A DNA stretch of 20,988 bases from JANOGU01 sp964499865 (GTDB taxonomy: Bacteria > Pseudomonadota > Alphaproteobacteria > Rhodobacterales > Rhodobacteraceae). The position numbers and the translations under genes were made by a program. The notes below the pieces were generated by a model, which saw nothing but the letters and a program-made list of their open reading frames with translations, was not told the origin of the DNA and searched no databases. Shown here in pieces: positions 7,460 to 14,911 of the stretch (position 1 is its first letter; each line of letters starts with the position of its first letter). The stretch lies in assembly GCA_964499865.1 (NCBI GenBank), contig CAZCPY010000049.1, positions 1 to 20,988 of the forward strand, in the 5' to 3' direction.

Positions 7460-8028
7460 GCCATCGCCGCGCGGCAACGTGGCGCCGCCCGTCACCGCCG
7501 TGCCGGTGCCGGGCGCTGCCATCCGCGCGTCCTGCGGGCCGTTCCAGATCCCCATCGCGCAGGCACCCGGCCGGGCAGGTCATCGGTCCGCCCTTCGTCG
7601 AGGCGCTGTTGCAGGTCGCCGTCTGGCCGAAGGTTTTCCCGCGCTTCGCCGCGCCGATCCCCGGTGCGCCGCTCGCGCCGCGGCGGTGTTCGCCCGGCTG
7701 CCCGTCACGCCGGTGCCGGTGCTGGTCGGCGCCGGCGTCATCGGCGCCCCGTGGCTGGCGATGGCGCCGCTGACGGCCGGCCTTGTCGCGCATGTCCGGG
7801 GCCGCGCCGCATGGGCAGGCCGCCTGGCGCGGTCTTTCCCGGCCACCGGATCGCCGGTTTCCCGGGCGTCTGGCCGGGCGGCGCGGCGCATCGCGCGGCC
7901 CGGCGGCTACGGCCTCGGGCGACGGTCTCGTGCGGTGGATCGGCGCCGGCGTCGCTGCCTGCCCGGTCCTCGTGCACCCTCCGCCGCGCAAGGCGCGCCC
8001 CGCCCCCGCCGCGGCGTGAAGGCGCGGC
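7460..8028. other. Gene-poor stretch between convergent genes, possibly a decayed gene
   Basis: This stretch separates the convergent beta-galactosidase and ABC exporter genes. Open frames exist on both strands but look like products of high GC: they are rich in Arg, Pro and Ala and have no recognisable motif. Two hydrophobic pieces lie in different plus-strand frames, about 7575-7675 (frame 1, containing FVEALLQVAVW) and about 7680-7800 (frame 3, containing PVPVLVGAGVIGAPW). They could be the frameshifted remains of one membrane-protein gene, loosely recalling the C-terminus of a ChrA-type transporter, but this is weak. No terminator with a T-run was found. Confidence 0.3.
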
Positions 8029-9873
8029 CTATTCCGCCGCATCCTCCAGCCCGATGAAGCCGCCCGACTGCCGCGCCCAGAACCGCGCATACAAGCCCGC
8101 GCGCGCCAGCAGGTCGGCATGCGTGCCGTCTTCGGCCACGGCGCCGTCCTCCAGCACCACGATCCGGTCCATCCGCGCGATGGTCGACAGCCGGTGCGCG
8201 ATGGCGATCACCGTCTTGCCCTCCATCACGCCGTAGAGCGTCTGCTGGATCGCCGCCTCGACCTCTGAATCCAGCGCCGAGGTCGCCTCGTCCAGGATCA
8301 GGATCGGCGCGTCCTTGAGGATGACGCGGGCAAGCCCGATGCGCTGGCGCTGGCCTCCCGACAGCTTGACCCCGCGCTCGCCGACATGGGCGTCGTATCC
8401 GGTGCGGCCCTCGGGGTCGCGCAGGGTCAGGATGAAGTCCTCGGCCTCGGCCCTTTGCGCGGCCCGGCGGACCTCGGCTTCGGTCGCATCCGGGCGGCCG
8501 TAGAGGATGTTGTCGCGCACCGACCGGTGCAGGAGCGCGCTGTCCTGCTGCACCACGCCGATGGCCTGCCGCAGGCTGTCCTGCGTGACCGCGGTCACGT
8601 CCTGCCCGTCGATCAGCACGCGCCCGCCCTCGGGGTCGGTCAGCCGCAGGATCAGCTTGACCAGCGTCGACTTGCCCGCCCCCGACCGGCCCACAAGCCC
8701 GATGCGCTCGCCCGGACGGACCGCCAGCTTCACCCCGCGCAGGCCGCCCGATCCGCGGCCGTAGTGGTGCGCCAGGTCCCGGATCTCGATCCGCCCTTCG
8801 GTCAGCCGCAGGGGCTGCGCCCCGGGGCCGTCCACCAGCGCAACGGGCTGGGTGATCGTCTCCATCCCCTCCTGCACCACGCCCAGGTTCTGCACCAGCG
8901 AGGTCGTGGCCCACATGATCCAGTAGGTGAGGTTGTTCAGCCGCAGCACCAGCGCGGTCGCCGCCGCCACCGTGCCGACGGTCGCCTCGCCCCGGAACCA
9001 CAGCCAGAGCGCCAGCCCCGTGACCGCCACGATCAGCGCGCCGTTCAGCGCGGTCAGCGCCACGTCCATCTTCACGATGATCCGCATCTCGCGCCTGAAC
9101 ATCGTGCGCGCATGCTCGATCGCCTCGCGGGCATAGGCGCGCTCGCGGTCGTGGTGGGCAAACAGCTTCACCGCGTGGATGTTGGTGTAGCTGTCCACCA
9201 CGCGGCCCGTGATCGCCGAACGCGCGTCGGAGGACGCCGTCGCGGCGGGCCCCGCGCGGCGCAGGGTCCAGCGCACGAGCGCGGCATAGCAGGCGAACCA
9301 AACCGCCAGCGGCACCAGCAGCCGCGGGTCGGCATCCAGCAGCATGACCGCGGCACCGATCACGGTGACCGAGGCGAAGGCGATGGCGTCGAAGGTCTGG
9401 AACACCGCCTCGCCCGCCGCGGGGGGCGTCTGCATGATGCGGTTGGCGATGCGGCCGGCGAAATCGCCCTCGAACCAGCCGACCGGCTGGCGCAGGACGT
9501 GGTTGTGCGCGCGCCAGCGGATCATCGTGCCGAAGTTCGGCAGGATCGTGGAATGCAACAGCGCCACGTCGATCCCCGCCACCACCGGGCGGACGAGCAG
9601 GATCAGCAGGGCGACGGTCAAGAGTTCGGTGCCGTTGTCGGCCCAGACCTGCGCGGGCACGCCGGTCGCCAGCAGGTCCACCACGCGGCCGACATACCAG
9701 ATCAGCGCCACATCCGCCGCGGCCACGGCAAAGGACAGGACCGCGGTGACGGCAAAGACACCGCGGAAGGGGCGCATGTATTCGGACAGGAACGGCCACA
9801 GCCGCCGCGGTGGCGTGTCGGTGACCGGATAGGGCATGTAGGGATCGACCAGACCCTCGAAGAAGCGGAACAT
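8029..9873 (-). CDS. ABC exporter, fused membrane and ATPase domains
   Basis: A 614-residue half-transporter expected to work as a homodimer in the inner membrane. The membrane domain covers about residues 35-330, with clear hydrophobic segments near 38-62, 84-108, 162-200 and 275-325. The ATPase domain follows: Walker A GRSGAGKST (395-403), Q-loop Gln443, signature LSGGQ (504-508), Walker B ILILDEATS (524-532) and the H-loop His560. The ATG at 9873 is taken because the translation becomes domain-like from there, although no strong ribosome site precedes it; ATG at 9840 is an alternative. The substrate is unknown. It lies 92 bases downstream of the irr-like gene on the same strand, so the two may be co-transcribed and the exporter could be linked to iron, haem or stress. 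It is not clearly an Atm1 or MsbA orthologue. Confidence 0.9.
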   Translation of the reverse strand: MFRFFEGLVDPYMPYPVTDTPPRRLWPFLSEYMRPFRGVFAVTAVLSFAVAAADVALIWYVGRVVDLLATGVPAQVWADNGTELLTVALLILLVRPVVAGIDVALLHSTILPNFGTMIRWRAHNHVLRQPVGWFEGDFAGRIANRIMQTPPAAGEAVFQTFDAIAFASVTVIGAAVMLLDADPRLLVPLAVWFACYAALVRWTLRRAGPAATASSDARSAITGRVVDSYTNIHAVKLFAHHDRERAYAREAIEHARTMFRREMRIIVKMDVALTALNGALIVAVTGLALWLWFRGEATVGTVAAATALVLRLNNLTYWIMWATTSLVQNLGVVQEGMETITQPVALVDGPGAQPLRLTEGRIEIRDLAHHYGRGSGGLRGVKLAVRPGERIGLVGRSGAGKSTLVKLILRLTDPEGGRVLIDGQDVTAVTQDSLRQAIGVVQQDSALLHRSVRDNILYGRPDATEAEVRRAAQRAEAEDFILTLRDPEGRTGYDAHVGERGVKLSGGQRQRIGLARVILKDAPILILDEATSALDSEVEAAIQQTLYGVMEGKTVIAIAHRLSTIARMDRIVVLEDGAVAEDGTHADLLARAGLYARFWARQSGGFIGLEDAAE

Positions 9874-9898
9874 CGGGCGAAGCCTGGAACGGGGCGCG

Positions 9899-9914
9899 CC
9901 GGAGCGGGCTCCGG
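9899..9914. repeat. Inverted repeat between irr and the ABC exporter gene
   Basis: A perfect 6-base inverted repeat, CCGGAG and CTCCGG with a 4-base loop, in the 92-base gap between irr and the downstream exporter gene. No T-run follows on the minus strand, so it looks more like a minor RNA hairpin than a terminator. It therefore does not argue strongly against read-through. Confidence 0.35.
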
Positions 9915-9965
9915 GGCCGGAAGGGGAAAGCCCGTCGCGGACGGCGGGCGGCTGGGGCAGGGCCG

Positions 9966-10415
9966 TCAGCGGCGGCGCAGGCGGATCACCACGTCGACGC
10001 GGGCGATCTCGGTGCCTTCCGGCGGCTGCGGCAGGCGGGCGATTTCCAGCTGGTCGGCCGGCGCGTCGGTCAGTGCGGCGCGGTCTTCCCAGAAGAAATG
10101 CGGATGGTCGTCCATGCGGGTGTCGAAATAGCTTTTCGATCCATCGACCACGACCTCCTGCATCAGCCCCGCGTCGCAGAAGGCGCGCAGCGTGTTGTAG
10201 ACCGTGGCCAGCGACACCGCCTCGCCCGACTGCACCGCGGCGGCGTAGAGGCTTTCGGCGGTCACATGCCGATCCTCGCCGTCGCCGACCAGCAGCCCGG
10301 CCAGCGCCAGCCGCTGCCGCGTCGGACGCAGCGCGCCGCGCCTCAGCCAAGCCTCGCTGCGGCAGGTTTCGGTCTGCGGGACGTCTGCGGTCACGGGGTG
10401 GCTGTCCTCGGTCAT
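9966..10415 (-). CDS. irr: Fur-family transcriptional regulator, Irr type
   Basis: A 149-residue DNA-binding regulator. The N-terminal winged helix runs from RPTRQRLAL (30-38) through HVTAESLY (50-57) to SLATVYNTL (68-76), the classic Fur recognition helix. The second domain carries VVVDGSKSYFDTRMDDHPHFFWED (88-111 region), which matches Irr and not Fur: Irr proteins have SK(S/T)YFDT and a His-rich HHH segment, here reading HPH at 104-106. Irr controls haem and iron genes in alphaproteobacteria and is itself sensitive to haem. ATG at 10415 is chosen because a strong promoter lies directly upstream, so an extended form starting at 10487 would begin inside or before that promoter. GTG at 10394, with GAGGA about 10 bases ahead, is an alternative. 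No HRM-type CP motif is visible in the N-terminus. Confidence 0.82.
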   Translation of the reverse strand: MTEDSHPVTADVPQTETCRSEAWLRRGALRPTRQRLALAGLLVGDGEDRHVTAESLYAAAVQSGEAVSLATVYNTLRAFCDAGLMQEVVVDGSKSYFDTRMDDHPHFFWEDRAALTDAPADQLEIARLPQPPEGTEIARVDVVIRLRRR

Positions 10416-10422
10416 CGGCAAG

Positions 10423-10451
10423 GGTATAGCCCGGCGGCACCGCGGTTTCAA
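10423..10451 (-). promoter_or_regulatory. Sigma-70-type promoter for irr
   Basis: On the minus strand TTGAAA (10451-10446) is followed by exactly 17 bases and then TATACC (10428-10423). The match is 5 of 6 to the -35 and 4 of 6 to the -10 consensus with ideal spacing, which is unusual in such GC-rich DNA. The ATG at 10415 lies only 7 bases past the -10 box, so transcription would begin at or next to the start codon. Confidence 0.6.
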
Positions 10452-10619
10452 TGCGGGGCAAGGCCGCACGGCCGTCGCCCCGGTCATCCGACCTGCCCGA
10501 CCCTCCCCCCCCTCGACCTAGCCGGCCCCGCCGACCCCGACTCGCGCCCCGCCCGGCGGCAGGCTTTCGCGCCTGGCCCAGATGCTGCGGTCGCAGGCGC
10601 CCCGGGCCCCAGATGCGGC

Positions 10620-10639
10620 GATTGCCCTTTGCGGCAATC
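10620..10639. repeat. Operator-like inverted repeat upstream of the DUF1993 gene
   Basis: A perfect 7-base inverted repeat, GATTGCC and GGCAATC with a 6-base spacer, in the intergenic region between the divergent irr and DUF1993 genes and 45 bases ahead of the latter's ATG. It could bind a dimeric regulator or form an RNA hairpin in the leader. It does not match the AT-rich iron control element that Irr binds. Confidence 0.35.
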
Positions 10640-10684
10640 ACGGCGAAGACTGGGGCGGTGCTGCCAGGGGTCCGCCAAGGTCAG

Positions 10685-11176
10685 ATGAACGACGCCCCGC
10701 CCCTTTACCAGGCCTCGGTGCCGGTGTTCCGCCACTACCTGGGCCAGGTCACGGCGATCGTGGACCGGCTGGAGCCTGCGCATCTGGCGCTGGCGATCGC
10801 CGACGCCCTGCCCACCGGACAGCAGTTCGCCACCGCCGCGGGCTTTGCCCTGCGCGTGGCCTGCCCGCTGGCGGGGCGCGAGGTGCCGAACCTGCCCGCT
10901 TCGGTAGGGCCGCGGCTGGCGGTGGCGCGCGCGGTGCTGGGGGCGATGCGGCCCGCCGACTTCGAGGGCGCCGAGGCGCGCGTCATCACCCACCGGGCGG
11001 GCGAGGTCGTGCTGACCCAGAAGGCGGGCGAGTTCCTCTACCGTTTCGGGCTGCCGAACTTCTTCTTCCACCTGACCATGGGCTATGCGGCGCTGCGCCT
11101 GGCAGGCGTGCGCCTGGGCAAGGCGGATTTCGACGGCCAGCACGTCTACCCCGCCCCCGCCGACGAGGGCGCCTGA
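10685..11176 (+). CDS. DUF1993 family protein
   Basis: A 163-residue protein, soluble by composition, that I place in DUF1993. The N-terminal segment LYQASVPVFRHYLGQ (7-21), followed by a helix with AIADALPTGQQFATA and later the block LTQKAGEFLYRFGLPNFFFHLTMGYAALR, matches that family, which has a DinB-like four-helix shape and no known activity. The FFFH and GYAALR part is the most conserved region. The ATG at 10685 is the start used; no strong ribosome site is seen. It is divergent from irr and 87 bases upstream of the DUF1800 gene, with no obvious functional link to either. Confidence 0.8.
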   Translation: MNDAPPLYQASVPVFRHYLGQVTAIVDRLEPAHLALAIADALPTGQQFATAAGFALRVACPLAGREVPNLPASVGPRLAVARAVLGAMRPADFEGAEARVITHRAGEVVLTQKAGEFLYRFGLPNFFFHLTMGYAALRLAGVRLGKADFDGQHVYPAPADEGA

Positions 11177-11263
11177 GGCGGCGGGGAACCGCCGGGCCCC
11201 TGCCGCGGGGGATGCGGGGCGCGGCCCGCGTGCCTATCTTGGGCCGACAACGGAGCCGACCGC

Positions 11264-12628
11264 ATGATCCCCCGGGAAACCCTCGCCGCGCTGCGCTTCG
11301 GCACCGGGCTGCCGCAGCCCGCGGGCGCGCCTGCGCCCGAGGGGCTGGTGGCGGCGCTGGCGGGGCCCGACGCCGGGGCCGCACGCTACCCCATCCCCGG
11401 GGCGGCGGCGGTGGCACCCCTGCTGGCAAGGGCCTATGCCGCCCGCCGCACCGTCCGCAAGGACAAGGCCGGCAACGACACCGCCGACGACCAGGCACTC
11501 AAGGCCGCCCGCGATGCCCTGCGCGCGGCGGAACTCGGTGCTGCCAGAGCCATGCTGGCGCGCGCCGTCGATGCCCCCGACCCGTTCCGCGAACGCCTGG
11601 TGCGCTTCTGGGCCGATCATTTCACCGTGCTGGCCCGCCGCGCCTATGACGGGCCGCTGGTCCCCGCCTTTGCCGAGGACGCGATCCGCCCCCATGTCGC
11701 GGGGCGCTTTGCCGACCTTCTGCGCGCCGCCACGCTGCACCCCGCGATGCTGGTCTCGCTCGACCAGACCAGTTCGGTCGGTCCCGGCTCGCGGGCCGGG
11801 CAAAGGCGCGGGGCAGGGCTGAACGAGAACCTCGCGCGCGAACTGATCGAGCTGCACACCCTTGGCGTGGCGGCGGCCTACAGCCAGGCGGACGTGCGCG
11901 AACTGGCCGAACTGCTGACCGGGCTGTCGGTCGATGACGGCGGCTTCGTCTTCCTGCCCGGACGGGCGGAACCGGGGGCCGAGACGGTGCTGGGCCGGAC
12001 CTATGACGGCCGCGGCCTGGCGCCGGTGCTGGCGGTGCTGGACGACCTGGCCGCGCGGCCCGAAACCGCAGCCCACATCGCCCGCAAGCTGGCGGTGCAT
12101 TTCGTCGCCGACGACCCCGACCCGTCGCTGGTGGCGGCGATGGAGGCGGCCTTTGCCGGCTCGGGCGGCGACCTGCCGCAGGTCTATGCCGCGATGCTGG
12201 ACCATCCGGCGGCCTGGGATGGCGCCTTGTCCAAGGCGCGCCAGCCCTTCGACGTCATCGCGGCCGCGCTCAAGGCGCTGGGCTTCGACGGCGCGGCCGT
12301 CCTCGCCCTGGGCGACGGGGTGTTCCGCAAGCGGCTTCTGCTGCCGATGCAGGCGATGGGCCAGCCCCTGGGCAGGCCGCGCGGCCCCGACGGCTGGCCC
12401 GAGGCGGCCGAGGCCTGGATCACGCCGCAGGCGCTGGCCGCGCGCATCGGCTGGGCGATGGTGCAGCCCGCGCGGCTGCTGCGCGACCTGCCCGACCCGG
12501 TGGCGCTGGCCCGCCGCGGCCTGGGCGAGGCGGCGGACGAGCGCCTGCTCTGGGCCGCGGCGCGGGCCGAGACGCGCGACCAGGGGGTCGGGCTGGTGCT
12601 GTCCTCGCCCGCCTTCAACCGGCGATAG
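11264..12628 (+). CDS. DUF1800 family protein
   Basis: A 454-residue protein of unknown function. Family hallmarks are present: RERLVRFWADHFTV at residues 109-122, NENLARELIELHTLGV at 187-202, and SQADVRELAELLTGLSV at 207-223, the segment that usually precedes the long C-terminal half. No convincing signal peptide is visible, although many DUF1800 proteins are thought to act outside the cytoplasm. It is followed at a distance of 122 bases by a DUF1501 gene. DUF1800 and DUF1501 genes are adjacent in many bacteria, which implies a joint role that has not been established. A TATCTT hexamer at 11235-11240 could be a -10 box, but no good -35 accompanies it. The start ATG at 11264 has CGGAG about 9 bases upstream. 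Confidence 0.9.
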   Translation: MIPRETLAALRFGTGLPQPAGAPAPEGLVAALAGPDAGAARYPIPGAAAVAPLLARAYAARRTVRKDKAGNDTADDQALKAARDALRAAELGAARAMLARAVDAPDPFRERLVRFWADHFTVLARRAYDGPLVPAFAEDAIRPHVAGRFADLLRAATLHPAMLVSLDQTSSVGPGSRAGQRRGAGLNENLARELIELHTLGVAAAYSQADVRELAELLTGLSVDDGGFVFLPGRAEPGAETVLGRTYDGRGLAPVLAVLDDLAARPETAAHIARKLAVHFVADDPDPSLVAAMEAAFAGSGGDLPQVYAAMLDHPAAWDGALSKARQPFDVIAAALKALGFDGAAVLALGDGVFRKRLLLPMQAMGQPLGRPRGPDGWPEAAEAWITPQALAARIGWAMVQPARLLRDLPDPVALARRGLGEAADERLLWAAARAETRDQGVGLVLSSPAFNRR

Positions 12629-12673
12629 GCGATGGCGGGCCCGGCACATCCCGTGGGCGCCCCCCCACCCCAT

Positions 12674-12696
12674 CCCTCCCCCACGAGGGGGGAGGG
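12674..12696. repeat. Hairpin between the DUF1800 and DUF1501 genes
   Basis: CCCTCCCCC at 12674-12682 is complementary to GGGGGAGGG at 12688-12696, giving a 9-base stem and a 5-base loop, set in a longer C-rich then G-rich tract. Such stems are common between genes in GC-rich proteobacteria and may act as terminators or processing sites. There is no T-run. Confidence 0.5.
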
Positions 12697-12750
12697 AGGC
12701 ACCGCGCGCCCGGAGGGCTGCGCATGACGGATGGCAACAGGAGGGCGGGC

Positions 12751-13956
12751 ATGGACCGGAGGGTGTTCCTGAGGGCGCTGTCGACCGGGGCCTGTTCGGC
12801 CGCGGCGCATCCCTGGCTGACCTCGGTCACCTTCGCAGGCTCGGGCGGCGGGGCGCCTCTGGGCGAGGCGCGGCTGGTCGTCGTCATCCTGCGCGGCGCG
12901 ATGGACGGGCTGGATGTCGTGCGCCCCGCCTTCGACCCCGCCTACGCGCGCCTGCGCCCCACGCTCGACAGGGGCGACGGCCTTCCGCTCGACGGCCGGT
13001 TCGTCCTGCACCCGGCGCTGACCGGCCTGCACGGGCTGTGGCAGGCGGGCGAGGCCGGGTTCGTGCATGCCGTCTCGACCCCCTACCGCGACAAGCGCAG
13101 CCATTTCGACGGGCAGGATCTGCTGGAGGCCGGCACCGGCATGGACGCCCCGCCCGCCGCCCGGCGGCAGGGCTGGCTGAACCGCATGCTGGCGGCGGTG
13201 CCGGGCGTGGTGGCGGAAACCGCCTTCGCCGTGGGGCGCGAGGCCTTGCCGCTGCTGGCCGGGGCGGCGCCCGCGCTGAGCTGGTCGCCCGAGGTGCGGC
13301 TGGACCTGACATCCGCGACGCGGGCGCTGCTGGAGCTTGTCTACCACGACGACCCGCTGTTCCGCGACACCGCGCTCGAGGCGATGGACCTGGCCGCCGA
13401 GACGGCGCCCGAGCGGATCGAGGCCGGGGACATGGCCGCTCCCGCCCCCCGCGGGCTGGCCGACGTCGACGCGCTGGTCGACTTTGCCGCGGGCAAGCTG
13501 GAGCAGGACACCCGGATCGCCGCCTTTTCGCTGGCGGGCTGGGACACGCACCGGGCGCAGGACGGCGCGATCCGCGCGCCGCTTCTGCGGCTGGAGCGCA
13601 TCGCGCTGCGGCTGAAGGACCGCCTGGGCCCCGGCATCTGGGGCCGCACCGCCCTGCTGGCGATGACCGAGTTCGGCCGCACGGTGGCCGAAAACGGCTC
13701 GCGCGGGACCGACCACGGCACCGGGGGCGTGATGCTGACGGCGGGGGGCGCCCTGCGCGGCGGTCAGGTCTTCGGCCGCTGGCCGGGGCTGGCCGAGGCG
13801 GACCTCTACGACCGGCGCGACCTGTTGCCCACGTCGGACGTGCGCGCCTGGGCGGCATGGGCGATGGCGGGGCTTTACGGGCTGGACCGCGGCGTGCTGG
13901 AACGCGCGGTCTTCCCGGGGCTGGAGATGGGCGCCGACCCGCGCCTGCTGCGCTGA
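12751..13956 (+). CDS. DUF1501 family protein with Tat-type signal
   Basis: A 401-residue protein, probably exported to the periplasm in folded form. The N-terminus MDRRVFLRALSTGA has the twin-arginine pattern RRVFL followed by a short weakly hydrophobic stretch. ATG at 12751 is preferred over ATG at 12724 because AGGAGG lies 6 bases upstream and the Tat motif then sits at the very start. DUF1501 belongs to the alkaline phosphatase/sulfatase-like superfamily. Visible blocks include LVVVILRGAMDGLDVV, KRSHFDGQDLLEAG, a GWDTH segment, LAMTEFGRTVAENGSRGTDHGTGG and GRWPGL. The FGRTxxEN..GTDHG block is the family signature. It partners the DUF1800 gene upstream. Enzymatic activity and substrate are not known. 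Confidence 0.9.
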   Translation: MDRRVFLRALSTGACSAAAHPWLTSVTFAGSGGGAPLGEARLVVVILRGAMDGLDVVRPAFDPAYARLRPTLDRGDGLPLDGRFVLHPALTGLHGLWQAGEAGFVHAVSTPYRDKRSHFDGQDLLEAGTGMDAPPAARRQGWLNRMLAAVPGVVAETAFAVGREALPLLAGAAPALSWSPEVRLDLTSATRALLELVYHDDPLFRDTALEAMDLAAETAPERIEAGDMAAPAPRGLADVDALVDFAAGKLEQDTRIAAFSLAGWDTHRAQDGAIRAPLLRLERIALRLKDRLGPGIWGRTALLAMTEFGRTVAENGSRGTDHGTGGVMLTAGGALRGGQVFGRWPGLAEADLYDRRDLLPTSDVRAWAAWAMAGLYGLDRGVLERAVFPGLEMGADPRLLR

Positions 13957-14010
13957 CCCTTTCGCCCGGGCCCGCCCTGGTCCACAGAGGGTGCCGGGGA
14001 GGACAGACCC

Positions 14011-14730
14011 ATGGATGCGCTCGGAGAGACGGTGCCCGACTGGACCCCGCCGCCGCGGCCGGCGGCAGAGGTGCTGGAGGGGCGCCTCGTGCGGCTGGAG
14101 CCACTGTCGGCCGCGGCGCATGCCGGGGAACTCTTCGCCGCCTTCGACGGCGCGGACAGGGTCTGGGACTACCTGCCCTACGGCCCCTTTGCCGACCCGG
14201 GCACCTATCGCGACTGGGTGGCGCGGATGGCAGGGCAGGCGGACCCGTACTTCCTGGCGCTGCGCGACCTGGCCACGGGGCGGGCGGCGGGGGTTGCGTC
14301 CTTCCTGCGCATCGACCCGGGGAACGGCGTGATCGAGGTGGGGCACATCAACCTGTCGCCTGCCTTGCAGCGCACCCCGGCGGCGACCGAGGCGATGGCG
14401 CTGATGATGGCCTGGGCCTTCGCCGCCGGCTACCGGCGGTATGAGTGGAAGTGCAACGCGCTGAACCTGCGCTCGCGCCGGGCGGCGCAGCGGCTGGGGT
14501 TTTCCTTCGAAGGGGTGTTCCGTCAGGCCGCGGTGGTCAAGGGCCGCAACCGGGATACGGCCTGGTTCTCGATCCTCGACCGCGAATGGCCGGCGTTGCG
14601 CGCGGCCTTTGCGGCCTGGCTGGACCCGGCGAACCTGGGCGGCGCGGGCGGGCAGCGGCGGGCTCTGTCGGCGCTGACGCGGCCGCTGGTTGCACAGCCG
14701 GACCCGGCGCTGGAGGGTGGGCCGGGCTGA
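14011..14730 (+). CDS. GNAT family N-acetyltransferase, RimJ/RimL-like
   Basis: A 239-residue acetyl-CoA-dependent N-acetyltransferase of the RimJ/RimL subgroup. The N-terminal LEGRLVRLEPLSAAAHAGELFAAF leads into the beta strand bearing VIEVGHINLSPALQRTPAATEAM, in which the acetyl-CoA-binding Q/RxxGxG/A loop is represented by LQRTPAAT. The segment YRRYEWKCNALNLRSRRAAQRLGFSFEGVFR is the characteristic C-terminal half of this group. The substrate could be a protein N-terminus or a small amine; it cannot be deduced. A GGAGG precedes the ATG at 14011. The tail after about residue 205 is low in conservation. The gene stands alone between the DUF1501 gene and a convergent regulator gene. Confidence 0.9.
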   Translation: MDALGETVPDWTPPPRPAAEVLEGRLVRLEPLSAAAHAGELFAAFDGADRVWDYLPYGPFADPGTYRDWVARMAGQADPYFLALRDLATGRAAGVASFLRIDPGNGVIEVGHINLSPALQRTPAATEAMALMMAWAFAAGYRRYEWKCNALNLRSRRAAQRLGFSFEGVFRQAAVVKGRNRDTAWFSILDREWPALRAAFAAWLDPANLGGAGGQRRALSALTRPLVAQPDPALEGGPG

Positions 14731-14760
14731 CGGTCCGGGCCCGGGGCAGGCATGGGGATG

Positions 14761-14778
14761 ACGGTCCGATTGGACCGT
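14761..14778. terminator. Possible terminator hairpin between convergent genes
   Basis: A perfect 7-base inverted repeat, ACGGTCC and GGACCGT with the 4-base loop GATT, sits 31 bases after the acetyltransferase stop. The gene on the other strand ends at 14912. It could act as a terminator for the plus-strand gene and perhaps for both, though there is no T-run. Confidence 0.4.
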
Positions 14779-14911
14779 AGGGCGTGGCCTGCGCTGAACG
14801 GCGCGGACGCGCAGCCGTCCGGACGCGCCGTTGGCGGCGCGGCGCGGCGATCCGGACCGGGCCGCCGCAGGACTGCCCTGGGCCGGTCGGCAGACGCGCG
14901 GCGCTGTGCCC

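Noticed and set aside
7570..7800. chrA pseudogene
   Set aside because: The hydrophobic fragments only loosely recall ChrA and no signature residue can be aligned by eye, so no gene name is given.
8386..10131. Plus-strand open frame of 581 codons opposite the ABC exporter
   Set aside because: Antisense shadow rich in His, Gln and Arg; the exporter on the other strand has every ATPase motif.
10416..10684. Iron control element (Irr or Fur box) upstream of irr
   Set aside because: No AT-rich inverted repeat of the expected form is found; the only palindrome there is GATTGCC-N6-GGCAATC.
11934..14444. Plus-strand open frame of 836 codons across DUF1800, DUF1501 and the acetyltransferase
   Set aside because: It is a shifted frame of three real genes, extremely rich in Arg, Ala and Gly, and crosses their boundaries.
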